64,000 nt of DNA from Gemmatimonadota bacterium. Lineage in GTDB: Bacteria > Gemmatimonadota > Gemmatimonadetes > Longimicrobiales > Gaopeijiaceae. The stretch is taken from positions 248,001 through 312,000 of the forward strand of contig JAWKQO010000003.1 of assembly GCA_041390105.1 (NCBI GenBank). Direction: 5' to 3'. The notes beneath the pieces were generated by a model. It saw nothing but the letters and a program-made list of their open reading frames with translations. It searched no databases and was not told the origin of the DNA. Shown here piece after piece: positions 17,602 through 26,465 of this stretch; position 1 is the stretch's first letter; the number at the start of each line of letters is the position of its first letter. A program made the translations under genes and the position numbers.

Positions 17602-20207
17602 GCCTGCGAGAACGGCTCTATCGCTGGGCACTGCGGCTCTATCCACCCGCGTTCCGTAGACGCCATGGCGAAGCCATGGTCGAGGACGCCCGTGCGCTCC
17701 GGCAGGCCGCGCAGGCACGAGGCGGAAGCGACACGGTATGGCTACGCCTCGCGGCGGACCTCCTCCGCTCGGTGCCCCAGGAGTGGTGGCGGGCCTGGGG
17801 GGCGCGTTCGGCAGGAAGCGTCTCGCCCCCTTCGGCATGGGCCGCAGACGGTCATGCCGCAGTGCGGAGCCTGGTGCGCAGTCCCCGCTTCTCGGTCGGT
17901 GTGGTCACGCTGCTCGGTGTGGGGATGGCGGCTTGTGTGGCCGTCGCCTCGGTGGTCTCCGCGTACCTTCTGCGGCCGCTCCCCTACCCGGAGCCCGACC
18001 GGCTCGTGCTGGTCGACCCCTCCGTGCCCGTCAGCACCACCGAGGTGGACGACCTGTTCGAAGAGACCGTCTCCTGGGACCTGGACGTCTTCACACTCCT
18101 CGATGGGGAGGCGCCAGAGCTGGTGTACGGATCGTGGGTCTCCTCCGGCTACGCCGACGTGTTCGGGCTCCGCACCGCGATCGGCCGTCTCTTCACCGCC
18201 GAGGAGGCCCTGCCGGGAGGCCCCGCAGTGGCCCTCATCAGCCACGAGCTCTGGCGGACGCGCTATGGAGGTGATCCCTCGGTGCTAGGCCGAACGGTGT
18301 CGGCCTTCACCTCCGACCGCCCCGAGGACGCGGAGCTTTTCACCATCGTGGGCGTTCTCGCGGCCGATGCTTGGCACTACCAGCGCTACACGGACCTCCT
18401 CACTCCGCTGCGCGAGGAGCGCAACGTCTACGGAGGCCGCCTCCGCGAGGGCGTTCCCCCCGCAGAGGCCGCACGCACGCTGAAAGCGCGCGCCCGCCCG
18501 CGCCTGGGGGCCCGCGTCGACAGCATCGACGTGAACGTGATTCCGCTGCAGGAGATGTACACGCATACGATTCGACCCGTGCTCGACGTGGCCGTGGCTA
18601 CGGTGCTGCTGGCGCTCCTGATCGCCTGCGGCAACACGGCCGCGCTGCTGCTGGTGCGTGCCGCCGGCCGCCAACGTGAGTTCACGATCCGGAGCGCCCT
18701 GGGCGCGGGAACGGGCCGGCTCACGCGACAGCTCCTGCTGGAGGGCCTTCTCCTCGGCGGAGCGGCTGCACTGCTGGGGGTGGGTCTGGCCTGGGGGGCG
18801 CTCTCCGCCTGGGGCGCGGGACTGCAGGCGCAGCTGGGGCGTGAGGTGCCTGGGGGCGCGGCGGCGCTTCGCCTCGACCTGCGTACCTGGTTGACGGCGC
18901 TCGCGCTGGCGGTCACCACCGGCACCGTGTTTGGTCTCGTCCCCTTGGCGGGCCTGCGGCGTCCCCAAGTCGCCGCTCTGGCGGAGGGCGCGCGGAGCTC
19001 GGCGGGGCGCTCACGCCGACGCAGTCTACGTGCTATCGTGGCCGGTGGGGTCGCGCTCTCCCTCACGCTGGTCGTGCCCGCGGGTCTGGCGTTCCGGTCT
19101 CTCCGGCACGTCGCCACGCTGGACGTGGGCTTCCACGGTGAACAGGTCTACGGCGGCGGCGTGCTTCTGCGCTCGGCGAGCTATCCGACGCTCGAGGAGC
19201 GCTCGCGCTTCTTCGAGCGCTTGCTGGAGGGTGCCCGAGACCTCCCCGGCGTCGAGGCTGCCGCGATCGGGGTTCAGCTGCCCTTCCACAGCGGACGTTC
19301 GGTCCGAATGGTCGAGGGTGAACGGGAACCGGGGCTGGGCTCGGGGACGGTGATGCAGTCCGAGATCCTCACACACGACGCGGACTGGTTCGACGTGCTC
19401 GCGGTACCGGTGGTCGAGGGCCGCAGCTTCACCGTCGAAGACCGAGCCGGCACGGAGCCGGTCACCGTGGTCAGTCGCACCTTGGCGCACCGATTGTGGC
19501 CGGGTTCGGATCCACTGGGTCGCCGCATCCGAGTGCGCACGATGACCATGAGCTCCGGCGAGCCGGGCCCCTGGATGCGGGTCGTGGGCGTGGTACCCGA
19601 CGTAATCACGGAGATCGGTGCGTCCCAAGGCGTCGGCCTGCATGTGCCCCTCTCCCAGAACGCGGGGACGTGGGCGCTGTTGACGGTGCGGATGCGCCCG
19701 GGCTCAGGGGACCCCGCGGACGACATGCGGAGTCTGCTCCGCGCGCTGGACGCGACCGTGTCCCTTTCAGAAACCGGATGGCTGCGCGACGAGCTGGAGG
19801 CTGCGGCCCGACCGTCCCGCTTTCTCGCGTCGTTGCTGGGCATCTTCGCCGCCTTCGCGATCGCCGTCGCGGTGCTGGGCCTCTACGCCGTCCTGTCCTT
19901 CGCGGCGGTGCAACGTACGCGCGACGTCGCCATTCGCATGGCGGTGGGCGCCGCGCAGCGCGATGTGGCTCGCCTCTTCCTCGGCGAGGGGATGGCGCTG
20001 GTCCTGGTCGGACTGGCGGCCGGCTGCGCAGGCGCCTGGACGGTGTCTCGCGCGCTGACGGACCAGCTCCACGGCGTGCACGGGTTCGATCCGTTCGTGT
20101 ACTCGGCGTGCGTGCTGCTGCTGGCCACGGTCGGCGGCATCGCTGCCTGGGTGCCGGCCCGCCGCATGGCCCGCACCGACCCCATGACAGCGCTGCGCGA
20201 GGAGTGA
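17598..20207 (+). CDS. ADOP-family duplicated FtsX/MacB-type permease
   Basis: 869 residues from GTG 17598, overlapping the PadR stop. A cytoplasmic N-terminal region (RLYRWALRLYPPAFRRRHGE) is followed by the first transmembrane helix (~95-115), a periplasmic MacB_PCD-like domain, a three-helix FtsX block with LLIACGNTAALLLVRAAGRQREFTIRSALG split around residue 390, then a second periplasmic domain and a second FtsX block ending in VPARRMARTDPMTALREE. These orphan permeases lack their own ATPase gene nearby; they are thought to be relatives of MacB mechanotransmission transporters. Substrate unknown. Confidence 0.85.
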   Translation: MSLRERLYRWALRLYPPAFRRRHGEAMVEDARALRQAAQARGGSDTVWLRLAADLLRSVPQEWWRAWGARSAGSVSPPSAWAADGHAAVRSLVRSPRFSVGVVTLLGVGMAACVAVASVVSAYLLRPLPYPEPDRLVLVDPSVPVSTTEVDDLFEETVSWDLDVFTLLDGEAPELVYGSWVSSGYADVFGLRTAIGRLFTAEEALPGGPAVALISHELWRTRYGGDPSVLGRTVSAFTSDRPEDAELFTIVGVLAADAWHYQRYTDLLTPLREERNVYGGRLREGVPPAEAARTLKARARPRLGARVDSIDVNVIPLQEMYTHTIRPVLDVAVATVLLALLIACGNTAALLLVRAAGRQREFTIRSALGAGTGRLTRQLLLEGLLLGGAAALLGVGLAWGALSAWGAGLQAQLGREVPGGAAALRLDLRTWLTALALAVTTGTVFGLVPLAGLRRPQVAALAEGARSSAGRSRRRSLRAIVAGGVALSLTLVVPAGLAFRSLRHVATLDVGFHGEQVYGGGVLLRSASYPTLEERSRFFERLLEGARDLPGVEAAAIGVQLPFHSGRSVRMVEGEREPGLGSGTVMQSEILTHDADWFDVLAVPVVEGRSFTVEDRAGTEPVTVVSRTLAHRLWPGSDPLGRRIRVRTMTMSSGEPGPWMRVVGVVPDVITEIGASQGVGLHVPLSQNAGTWALLTVRMRPGSGDPADDMRSLLRALDATVSLSETGWLRDELEAAARPSRFLASLLGIFAAFAIAVAVLGLYAVLSFAAVQRTRDVAIRMAVGAAQRDVARLFLGEGMALVLVGLAAGCAGAWTVSRALTDQLHGVHGFDPFVYSACVLLLATVGGIAAWVPARRMARTDPMTALREE

Positions 20208-20293
20208 AGCCGGGCTGCGCGCTTGCGCCCCGGGCGTTTCCCTCCGGATCCTAGGGGCGCTCCCTCCCTCGCTGACACAAGGAGGCACCGCCC

Positions 20294-21877
20294 GTGGCCC
20301 CTCTCGCTCGCGCGCCCCGCCCACCTCGTTCATCCGCGCCCGCCGTCGCCTGGGGTTCGATGCTGCTGCTCGCCCTGTGCGTGCCCTCCGCGCTCCAAGG
20401 CCAGTCCCTGCCCGCCCGCATCCAGGCGGTCATGGACCGCCCGGAGTTCGTGCACGCCTCCTGGGCCATGGAGTTCTACGACCTCGGTTCGAAGCGAGCG
20501 GTGTTCGGCGTCAACAACCAGCGCCTCATGGTGCCGGGATCCACCACCAAGCTGCTCACCATGGGCACCGCTCTCGAGATCCTGGGACCCGACCATCGCT
20601 TCACCACGCGCGTGTACCGCACGGGGCCGGTCCAAGACGGCGTCCTCGACGGAGACCTGGTTCTCGTGGCCGCCGGCGATCCCAACCTCTCCGGCCGGGA
20701 GCGGCCGGGCGGCACCTACGCCTTCATCGACCACGACCATTCCTATGGTGGCCCGCCGCTGGACACCGACCCGCTCACCGTGGTGCGGGACCTGGCGCGC
20801 CAGGTGGCGGGCCGCGGCATCCGCACGGTCACCGGTCAGGTGATCGTCGATGCCTCGCTGTTTCCGGAGGGCGAGCGGGACGGCGGCACCGGCGTGACCA
20901 TGGGTCCTCTGGTGATCAACGACAACGTCATCGACATCGTGGTGACACCGGCCGCCAGCGCCGGAGCGCCGGCTACGGTGGAAGTGACACCCAAGACGTC
21001 GTACTTCACCGTTCAGGCCCACGTCATCACGGCGGACTCGGGTCATGCCCAACGCTTCGACGCGGTGGAGGACAGCACCGATCGCTCACATCGCATGCTC
21101 GTCGCCACGGGCAGCGTGCCGCGCGGCTCAGAGCCGCAGAACCTCCGGTGGGTCGTTCCCGAGCCGAGTCGCTTTGGAGAGGTCGTCCTCTCCGAGGCCC
21201 TCAGGGATACCGGGGTCCATGCCATCCCCCGCCTCGCCTCTCGAACGGTCGACGTGGAGGCGCTCTCGGCATCGTACGACGACTCCCTGGTCGTGGCCGA
21301 GCACATCTCGCTTCCCCTGCTGGCGGAAGCGACGGTCGTGCTCAAGACGAGCCAGAACCTCCACGCCAGCAACTTCCCGCTGCTGCTCGGCTCTCTGCCG
21401 AAGGCCCAGGGGGCTGACAAAACGGGTTTCGACCTGGAGCACGACTGGTTGGCCGAGGCCGGACTGGATCTGAACGGAGCGGCCCAGGGGGACGGGGCGG
21501 GCGCCCGTGCACACTTCTCGCCGGCCTTCATGACCCGCTATCTGGGGGTGGTCGCGTCCAAGCCCTGGGCCGCCGGCTTCCGCGCCGCCCTGCCGGTGTT
21601 GGGGCGGGACGGCACGCTGGTGGACATCCAGGTGGACTCGCAGGGAGCGGGTCATGTCCAGGCCAAGACGGGCACGTACGGGATCTTCGACCCGCTCCAC
21701 CGCCGCCTGCTCGTCACGGGGAAGGGCCTGGCCGGCTACTTGACCACCCGCAGTGGCCGCGAGATCGCCTTCGCCATCTACATCAACAACTTCGCCACGG
21801 ACCAACCCGACCCCGCCGTCATCGCGGGCCAGGCCCTGGGCGAGATCGCGTCGATCGCCTGGGAGGAGATCCGGTAG
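20294..21877 (+). CDS. dacB: D-alanyl-D-alanine carboxypeptidase/endopeptidase (PBP4, family S13)
   Basis: 527 residues from a GTG at 20294, preceded by AAGGAGG at eight bases. A signal peptide (SMLLLALCVPSALQGQ) exports it. Penicillin-binding motifs are in order: PGSTTK with nucleophile Ser 83 and Lys 86, TSQNLHASN as the SxN motif near 355, and AKTGTYG as the KTG motif near 460. The long insert between SxxK and SxN is the hallmark of class C PBP4 proteins. It would cleave D-Ala-D-Ala ends or cross-bridges of peptidoglycan in the periplasm. The gene stands 86 bases after the permease and may be transcribed separately. Confidence 0.88.
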   Translation: MAPLARAPRPPRSSAPAVAWGSMLLLALCVPSALQGQSLPARIQAVMDRPEFVHASWAMEFYDLGSKRAVFGVNNQRLMVPGSTTKLLTMGTALEILGPDHRFTTRVYRTGPVQDGVLDGDLVLVAAGDPNLSGRERPGGTYAFIDHDHSYGGPPLDTDPLTVVRDLARQVAGRGIRTVTGQVIVDASLFPEGERDGGTGVTMGPLVINDNVIDIVVTPAASAGAPATVEVTPKTSYFTVQAHVITADSGHAQRFDAVEDSTDRSHRMLVATGSVPRGSEPQNLRWVVPEPSRFGEVVLSEALRDTGVHAIPRLASRTVDVEALSASYDDSLVVAEHISLPLLAEATVVLKTSQNLHASNFPLLLGSLPKAQGADKTGFDLEHDWLAEAGLDLNGAAQGDGAGARAHFSPAFMTRYLGVVASKPWAAGFRAALPVLGRDGTLVDIQVDSQGAGHVQAKTGTYGIFDPLHRRLLVTGKGLAGYLTTRSGREIAFAIYINNFATDQPDPAVIAGQALGEIASIAWEEIR

Positions 21878-22012
21878 GCGGGATGGGGAGGCCACGGGTT
21901 CGCCGCGGATCGCCGCCGCCGGGGCCGCCCGGGGCGAGGTCCGCAGTGCTGGATTGCCCCCTGCCGGTGCCCCCCCGAGATTGCGCGGCCACCACAACAC
22001 CTGGGAGCCTAC

Positions 22013-22858
22013 ATGCGCACCACGACGCTGATCGCAGCCGCCCTCTTCGGGCTGACCTCCACGCTCGCAGCCCAGGAGGCCGCGCCCGGCGCAGCCGGCG
22101 TGCGCGCGCCGAACGTCGAGTTCGAGATGATGACCTGGGTCGAGGTGAAGGAGGCCTTGGCCGCCGGCAAGACCACCGCCCTCGTCTACAACGGCGGAAC
22201 CGAGCAGCGGGGCCCGCAGAACGTGAACGGCGGTCATACGCTCATGGGGCGTGAGATCGCCCGACGGATCGCCATCGAGCTGGGCAACGCGCTGGTAGCG
22301 CCCGTGCTTCCCTTCTCGCCCAACCGGGCCAGCGCCGAGCTACCCGGCACCATCGGGCTCACCAACGAGCTGTTCGCGGCCATGAACGAGCAGATCGCCG
22401 AGGAGCTCATCAAGAGCGGCTTCAAGGCCGTGGTGTTGATGGGAGACCACGGGGGCGGGCAGCAGCAGCTCGGGGAGGTCGCGGCCAAGTTGGACGCCAA
22501 ATACAAGGGTCAGGGCATCCGGGTGGTCTACTGCGACGACGTCTACGCCAAGGCCGGCGCGGACTTCGATGAGTGGATGGAGCAGAACGGCTATCCGGCC
22601 AGCTCGCACGCCGGTATCCCCGACACCTCCGAGATGATGTACCTCGGGGGTGACCGCGGCTGGGTGCGGATGGATCTGGTCAAGGATGCCCTCGGGGATC
22701 CGGTGATGCCCCGGGGCCAGCGGCCCGACCCCAACACCCCGCGCCTCAACAACGGCATCACCGGCGACGCGCGCCGCTCATCGGCCGAGCTGGGCAAGAG
22801 GATGATCGACATGAAGGTGGAGTACGCCGTGCGGCAGATCCACGAGCTGCTGCGGTAG
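22013..22858 (+). CDS. Exported creatininase-family protein
   Basis: 281 residues with a signal peptide (LIAAALFGLTSTLAAQ) and GGGAG five bases before the ATG. The core is a creatininase-type amidohydrolase: YNGGTEQRGPQNVNGGH (metal Glu and His region), FSPNRASAELPGTIG, and VVLMGDHGGGQQQL with the Asp/His metal pair. Family members hydrolyse cyclic or N-formyl amides. Export is unusual for classical creatininase, so a different substrate is likely. A strong hairpin follows the stop. Confidence 0.8.
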   Translation: MRTTTLIAAALFGLTSTLAAQEAAPGAAGVRAPNVEFEMMTWVEVKEALAAGKTTALVYNGGTEQRGPQNVNGGHTLMGREIARRIAIELGNALVAPVLPFSPNRASAELPGTIGLTNELFAAMNEQIAEELIKSGFKAVVLMGDHGGGQQQLGEVAAKLDAKYKGQGIRVVYCDDVYAKAGADFDEWMEQNGYPASSHAGIPDTSEMMYLGGDRGWVRMDLVKDALGDPVMPRGQRPDPNTPRLNNGITGDARRSSAELGKRMIDMKVEYAVRQIHELLR

Positions 22859-22875
22859 CTCGTAGCGCCGGTCAG

Positions 22876-22912
22876 CCGTGACGCCGCCCCCTTCCCCGGG
22901 GCGGCGTCACGG
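22876..22912 (+). terminator. 15-bp perfect hairpin after the creatininase-like gene
   Basis: CCGTGACGCCGCCCC (22876-22890) pairs with GGGGCGGCGTCACGG (22898-22912) around a 7-base loop, 17 bases past the stop. It is very stable but has no T-run, so termination would depend on the stem or on Rho. Confidence 0.7.
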
Positions 22913-23101
22913 CGTCGGCCCTCCCGCGACGGCGGGATCCCGCCGGTAACCCTCCCCCGGGAGTCCACCGTAGATCTCTGCAGCCCCCCGGGTTGGGGCG
23001 GCAGGGGCCGCCGGCATCCCCGATTTCCCTTGCCGTACTGCCCGCTGCGGGTCTACGCTTGAAGTCTCCACCACCGCTTCTGCGTCCAGGGAGCACCAGC
23101 C

Positions 23102-23617
23102 ATGCCCATCTCCTTCAAGGTCAACGGCGCCCCGGTTTCGGTGGACGCCCCACCCGACATGCCCCTGCTCTGGGTCCTGCGCGACCTGCTCGACCTCAAG
23201 GGCACCAAGTTCGGGTGCGGCGTCTCCGAGTGCGGGGCCTGCACGGTCCACGTGAACGGTCGACCCCAGCGGAGTTGTCAGGTCCGCGTCTCCACGCTCG
23301 AGGGGGACGAAGTGACCACCATCGAGGGGCTCTCGCCGGACGGGAACCATCCGCTGCAACAGGCCTGGCGAGAGCTGGACGTACCACAGTGCGGCTACTG
23401 CCAGGCAGGACAGCTCATGGCGGCCGCTGCCCTGCTGGAGCGCACGCCGCAACCCAGCGACGAGCAGATCGATCAGGCCATGAACCGGAATCTTTGCCGC
23501 TGCGGGACCTATACCCGCATCCGCGAGGGGATCCACCGGGCGGCCCGTGCCACCACCAACGAAATGGAGCCGAGCGGCCGGGAGCCGGGCTCCGCCGACG
23601 GTAGGGAGGGCGCATGA
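23102..23617 (+). CDS. (2Fe-2S) subunit of a molybdenum hydroxylase (isoquinoline 1-oxidoreductase/CoxS type)
   Basis: 171 residues with GGGAG eight bases before the ATG. The plant-type ferredoxin cluster uses C39, C44, C47 (KFGCGVSECGACTV) and C59; the second, xanthine-oxidase-type cluster uses C97 and C100 (CGYCQAG) and C132 and C134 (CRCGTY). All eight ligands are present. It carries electrons from the Mo site of the next gene product. It has no signal peptide itself, so it is probably exported already bound to the Tat-tagged large subunit. Its TGA overlaps the next ATG. Confidence 0.92.
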   Translation: MPISFKVNGAPVSVDAPPDMPLLWVLRDLLDLKGTKFGCGVSECGACTVHVNGRPQRSCQVRVSTLEGDEVTTIEGLSPDGNHPLQQAWRELDVPQCGYCQAGQLMAAAALLERTPQPSDEQIDQAMNRNLCRCGTYTRIREGIHRAARATTNEMEPSGREPGSADGREGA

Positions 23618-25797
23618 GCGGCACGACGATGAAACGGAGGCAGTTCCTCAAGGTGAGCGCCGCCGCGGGTGGTGGCCTGCTGATCGGCAGCTACTTCGAT
23701 GTGTTGGGCCTCGGCACCGCAGTCGAGGGAGCCGTCACCGACTTCGTCCCCAACGCGTTCATCCGCATCAGTCCGGAAGGTGCCGTCACGCTGATCGCGC
23801 AGAACCCGGAGATCGGGCAGGGCATCAAGACCATGCTGCCCATGCTCATCGCGGACGAGCTGGACGTGCGCTGGTCGGACGTCACCGTGGTGCAGGGAGA
23901 CCTGGACACCGACAACTTCCAGCGACAGTTCGCGGGGGGAAGCACGGCGACGCCCACGCATTGGCTGCCCATGCGCCGCGTCGGCGCCGCCGCCCGCCAG
24001 ATGCTGGTCGAGGCTGCCGCCCAGACCTGGGGAGTCTCCGCCTCCGGACTCGAGACCGAGAACGGGCGCGTGATCAATCCCGCCACCTCGGACTCCCTTT
24101 CCTACGGTGAGCTCACCGCGAAAGCGGCCACGCTGCGCGCGCCGGATGCGGAGGCCGTGCGCCTGAAGGATCCGTCGCAGTTCCGGATCATCGGTCAGCC
24201 CATCCCGGACGTCGACAACGACAACATCGTGAACGGAAGGCCGCTCTACGGCATCGACGTCACGGTGCCCGGCATGCTCTACGCGGTGTTCGAGAAGTGC
24301 CCGGTGTTCGGCGGGAAGGTGCGCAGCGCCAACCTGGACGACGTCCGAGCCCAACCCGGCGTAAAGCACGCGTTCGTGGTCGAGGGCGGTACCGATCTGG
24401 CCGGCCTCCTGCCGGGCGTGGCCATCGTCGGCGACAACTGGTGGGCGGTCAACGAGGCGCGCCTCAACGTGCTGCAGGTGGACTGGGACGAAGGCCCCAC
24501 TGCCTCCCAGAGCAGCGCCGGCTTCCAGGCGGCGGCCGAGCGCCTCTACGGCCAGCGTCCGACCATGAGCATCCGTTCCGACGGAGACGTCGCGGCCGCG
24601 ATGGCGAACGCGGCGCACCGCGTGCAGGCCGATTACACCTATCCGTTCATCTCGCACGCGCCGCTGGAGCCGCAGAACTGCACGGCGCATTTCCAGAACG
24701 GCAAGCTGGAGCTGTGGGCCCCCACCCAGACGCCGGAGAGCGGGCGCACCATGGCGGCTGAGCTGCTGGGGATCTCGGAGCGGGACATCACGCTGCATCT
24801 GACGCGCATGGGCGGCGGCTTCGGACGACGCCTCTACAACGACTACCTGGTCGAAGCAGCCTGGATCGCTCGTGAAGTGGGCGTTCCCGTGAAGCTGCTG
24901 TGGACGCGTGAAGACGACATGCGCCATGACCTCTATCGCCCGGCCGGCTTCCACCGGCTGGAAGGTGGTGTGGACGAGTCCGGTAAGCTGGTGGCCTGGC
25001 ACAATCACTTCGTGTCCTTCGGCCAGGGCGAGCGCTTCGCGCCCAGCGCAGGGACCAGGGACACGGAGTTTCCCGCCGGCTTCGTGCCCAACTTCTCGTT
25101 GGGCGCCAGCCTGATCCCGTTCGGTGTGCCCACGGGCGCACTCCGCGCGCCCGGCAGCAACGCGCTCGCGTTCGTGTACCAGTCGTTCCTGGATGAGCTG
25201 GCCCATGCAGCCGGCCGGGATCCGATCCAGTTCCGGCTGGACCTGCTGGATCAGGCCGGGGAGAACCTGGGCTTCGATCCCGCCCGCATGCGCACGGTGC
25301 TACGCACGGTGGCGGAGCGCTCGGGTTGGGGCCGGACCACGCTGCCCCGCGAGTCGGCCCTGGGCGTGGCCTTCCACTACAGCCACCGCGGCTACTTCGC
25401 CGAGGTGGTGCAGGCGACCGTCAGCCAGGGGGGCCGGGTCGGTGTGGACAAGGTCTGGGTCGTGGGTGACGTCGGCAGCGTGATCATCAATCCGCTCAAT
25501 GCGCTCAACAACGCCCAGGGTGCGGTGATCGACGGACTCTCCCAGGCGTTCGCTCAGGAGATCACGATCGAAGGGGGCCGCACGGTCCAGGGGAACTTCG
25601 ACGAGTATTCTCTGGCGCGGATTCCCGACACGCCCGAGATCGACGTCCACTTCGTGCTGACCGACAACTCGCCCACCGGCTTGGGCGAGCCGGCGCTGCC
25701 ACCGGTGATCCCGGCGCTGTGCAACGCCATCTTCGGCGTGACCGGAAAGCGCATCCGTGCGCTTCCCATCCGGCAGCACGACCTGAGCTGGGCCTAG
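23614..25797 (+). CDS. Molybdopterin-binding large subunit of a xanthine dehydrogenase-family hydroxylase, Tat-exported
   Basis: 727 residues. MKRRQFLKVSAAAGGG at residues 6-21 is a twin-arginine signal. The body matches the isoquinoline 1-oxidoreductase beta type: IAQNPEIGQGIKTMLPMLIA, TRMGGGFGRRLYNDY, FGVPTGALRAPGSNA and a C-terminal GLGEPALPPVIPALCNA that carries the catalytic Glu region. It would hydroxylate an aldehyde or N-heterocycle in the periplasm. No FAD (CoxM-type) subunit gene is present, consistent with two-subunit enzymes that pass electrons to a cytochrome or the respiratory chain. Substrate unknown. Confidence 0.9.
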   Translation: MSGTTMKRRQFLKVSAAAGGGLLIGSYFDVLGLGTAVEGAVTDFVPNAFIRISPEGAVTLIAQNPEIGQGIKTMLPMLIADELDVRWSDVTVVQGDLDTDNFQRQFAGGSTATPTHWLPMRRVGAAARQMLVEAAAQTWGVSASGLETENGRVINPATSDSLSYGELTAKAATLRAPDAEAVRLKDPSQFRIIGQPIPDVDNDNIVNGRPLYGIDVTVPGMLYAVFEKCPVFGGKVRSANLDDVRAQPGVKHAFVVEGGTDLAGLLPGVAIVGDNWWAVNEARLNVLQVDWDEGPTASQSSAGFQAAAERLYGQRPTMSIRSDGDVAAAMANAAHRVQADYTYPFISHAPLEPQNCTAHFQNGKLELWAPTQTPESGRTMAAELLGISERDITLHLTRMGGGFGRRLYNDYLVEAAWIAREVGVPVKLLWTREDDMRHDLYRPAGFHRLEGGVDESGKLVAWHNHFVSFGQGERFAPSAGTRDTEFPAGFVPNFSLGASLIPFGVPTGALRAPGSNALAFVYQSFLDELAHAAGRDPIQFRLDLLDQAGENLGFDPARMRTVLRTVAERSGWGRTTLPRESALGVAFHYSHRGYFAEVVQATVSQGGRVGVDKVWVVGDVGSVIINPLNALNNAQGAVIDGLSQAFAQEITIEGGRTVQGNFDEYSLARIPDTPEIDVHFVLTDNSPTGLGEPALPPVIPALCNAIFGVTGKRIRALPIRQHDLSWA

Positions 25798-25814
25798 CCC
25801 GAGCGCGCCAAGCG

Positions 25815-25846
25815 CGGGTCCCCTGCTCGCGGGGGGCCCGCAGGGG
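25815..25846 (+). terminator. GC-rich hairpin after the molybdenum hydroxylase genes
   Basis: CCCCTGC (25820-25826) pairs with GCAGGGG (25840-25846); an alternative pairing uses GGGTCCCC with the following G/C run. It starts 22 bases past the stop. No T-run, so it is only a probable terminator. Confidence 0.4.
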
Positions 25847-25960
25847 TCGCTGCAACTTACGGGGCCCCGGATTCGTCATATCTCAACGAGCGGCCTACAG
25901 AACGGCCGCCCGGGCCGCCCCGGGATGTGGCCCGGACGCCACAGACCCGTCGATCGTCGT

Positions 25961-26275
25961 ATGGCCTGGTTCATCGGACTGCTTGTCGGAATCGTACTGG
26001 GCGTGTCGGTCCAACTGGTGCTCCGGCGCCGCCGGCGACTCCGGCGGCTGGCCAGCCGCCGGGTGGAGGCCCCCAACTCGTCCTTCACGTCCCCACTGGT
26101 GCGCCAGGCCGAGCAGCGCGACCGCTGGATGGGCATTCACCTGGGTGAGCTCCACCCCCTCAATCGCAAGGAGGTCGAACGCCTCCTGTCCATCGTGACC
26201 TCGAGCGGGGTGATGGCGCTCTCCGAGCGGGAGCGCGTCTTTCTGGAGCAGCTCGCCCGGGACGACGCGCGCTGA
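25961..26275 (+). CDS. Small membrane-anchored protein, function unknown
   Basis: 104 residues from ATG 25961. One N-terminal transmembrane helix (AWFIGLLVGIVLGVSVQLVL) is followed by a dense basic stretch (RRRRRLRRLASRR) that should stay in the cytoplasm. The C-terminal part, LNRKEVERLLSIVTSSG then LSERERVFLEQLAR, resembles the short helical tail found on some rhomboid-like proteins in related bacteria, but this is a weak resemblance. It stands alone between the hydroxylase and FIST genes. Confidence 0.6.
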   Translation: MAWFIGLLVGIVLGVSVQLVLRRRRRLRRLASRRVEAPNSSFTSPLVRQAEQRDRWMGIHLGELHPLNRKEVERLLSIVTSSGVMALSERERVFLEQLARDDAR

Positions 26276-26279
26276 ACGG

Positions 26280-26298
26280 CGGGGCGAGCCTCGCCCCG
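26280..26298 (+). terminator. Short hairpin after the small membrane protein gene
   Basis: CGGGGCG (26280-26286) and CGCCCCG (26292-26298) form a 7-bp stem with a 5-base loop, five bases past the stop. No T-run follows. Confidence 0.45.
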
Positions 26299-26465
26299 AC
26301 CCGGCGACCGCCCCGAGCGCCCCCGGCGCCTCGCCCGGGAATCCCGCCGCCCCGCCCTGGGACCAGGCACTCAACTCGCGGCTAGATCCTTCCGTTACTT
26401 GAACATGGATATCCTCGTCCGACCCCCCGGGCGCAGGAGTCCGTTCCTGGTCAGGAAGGAAGCAC

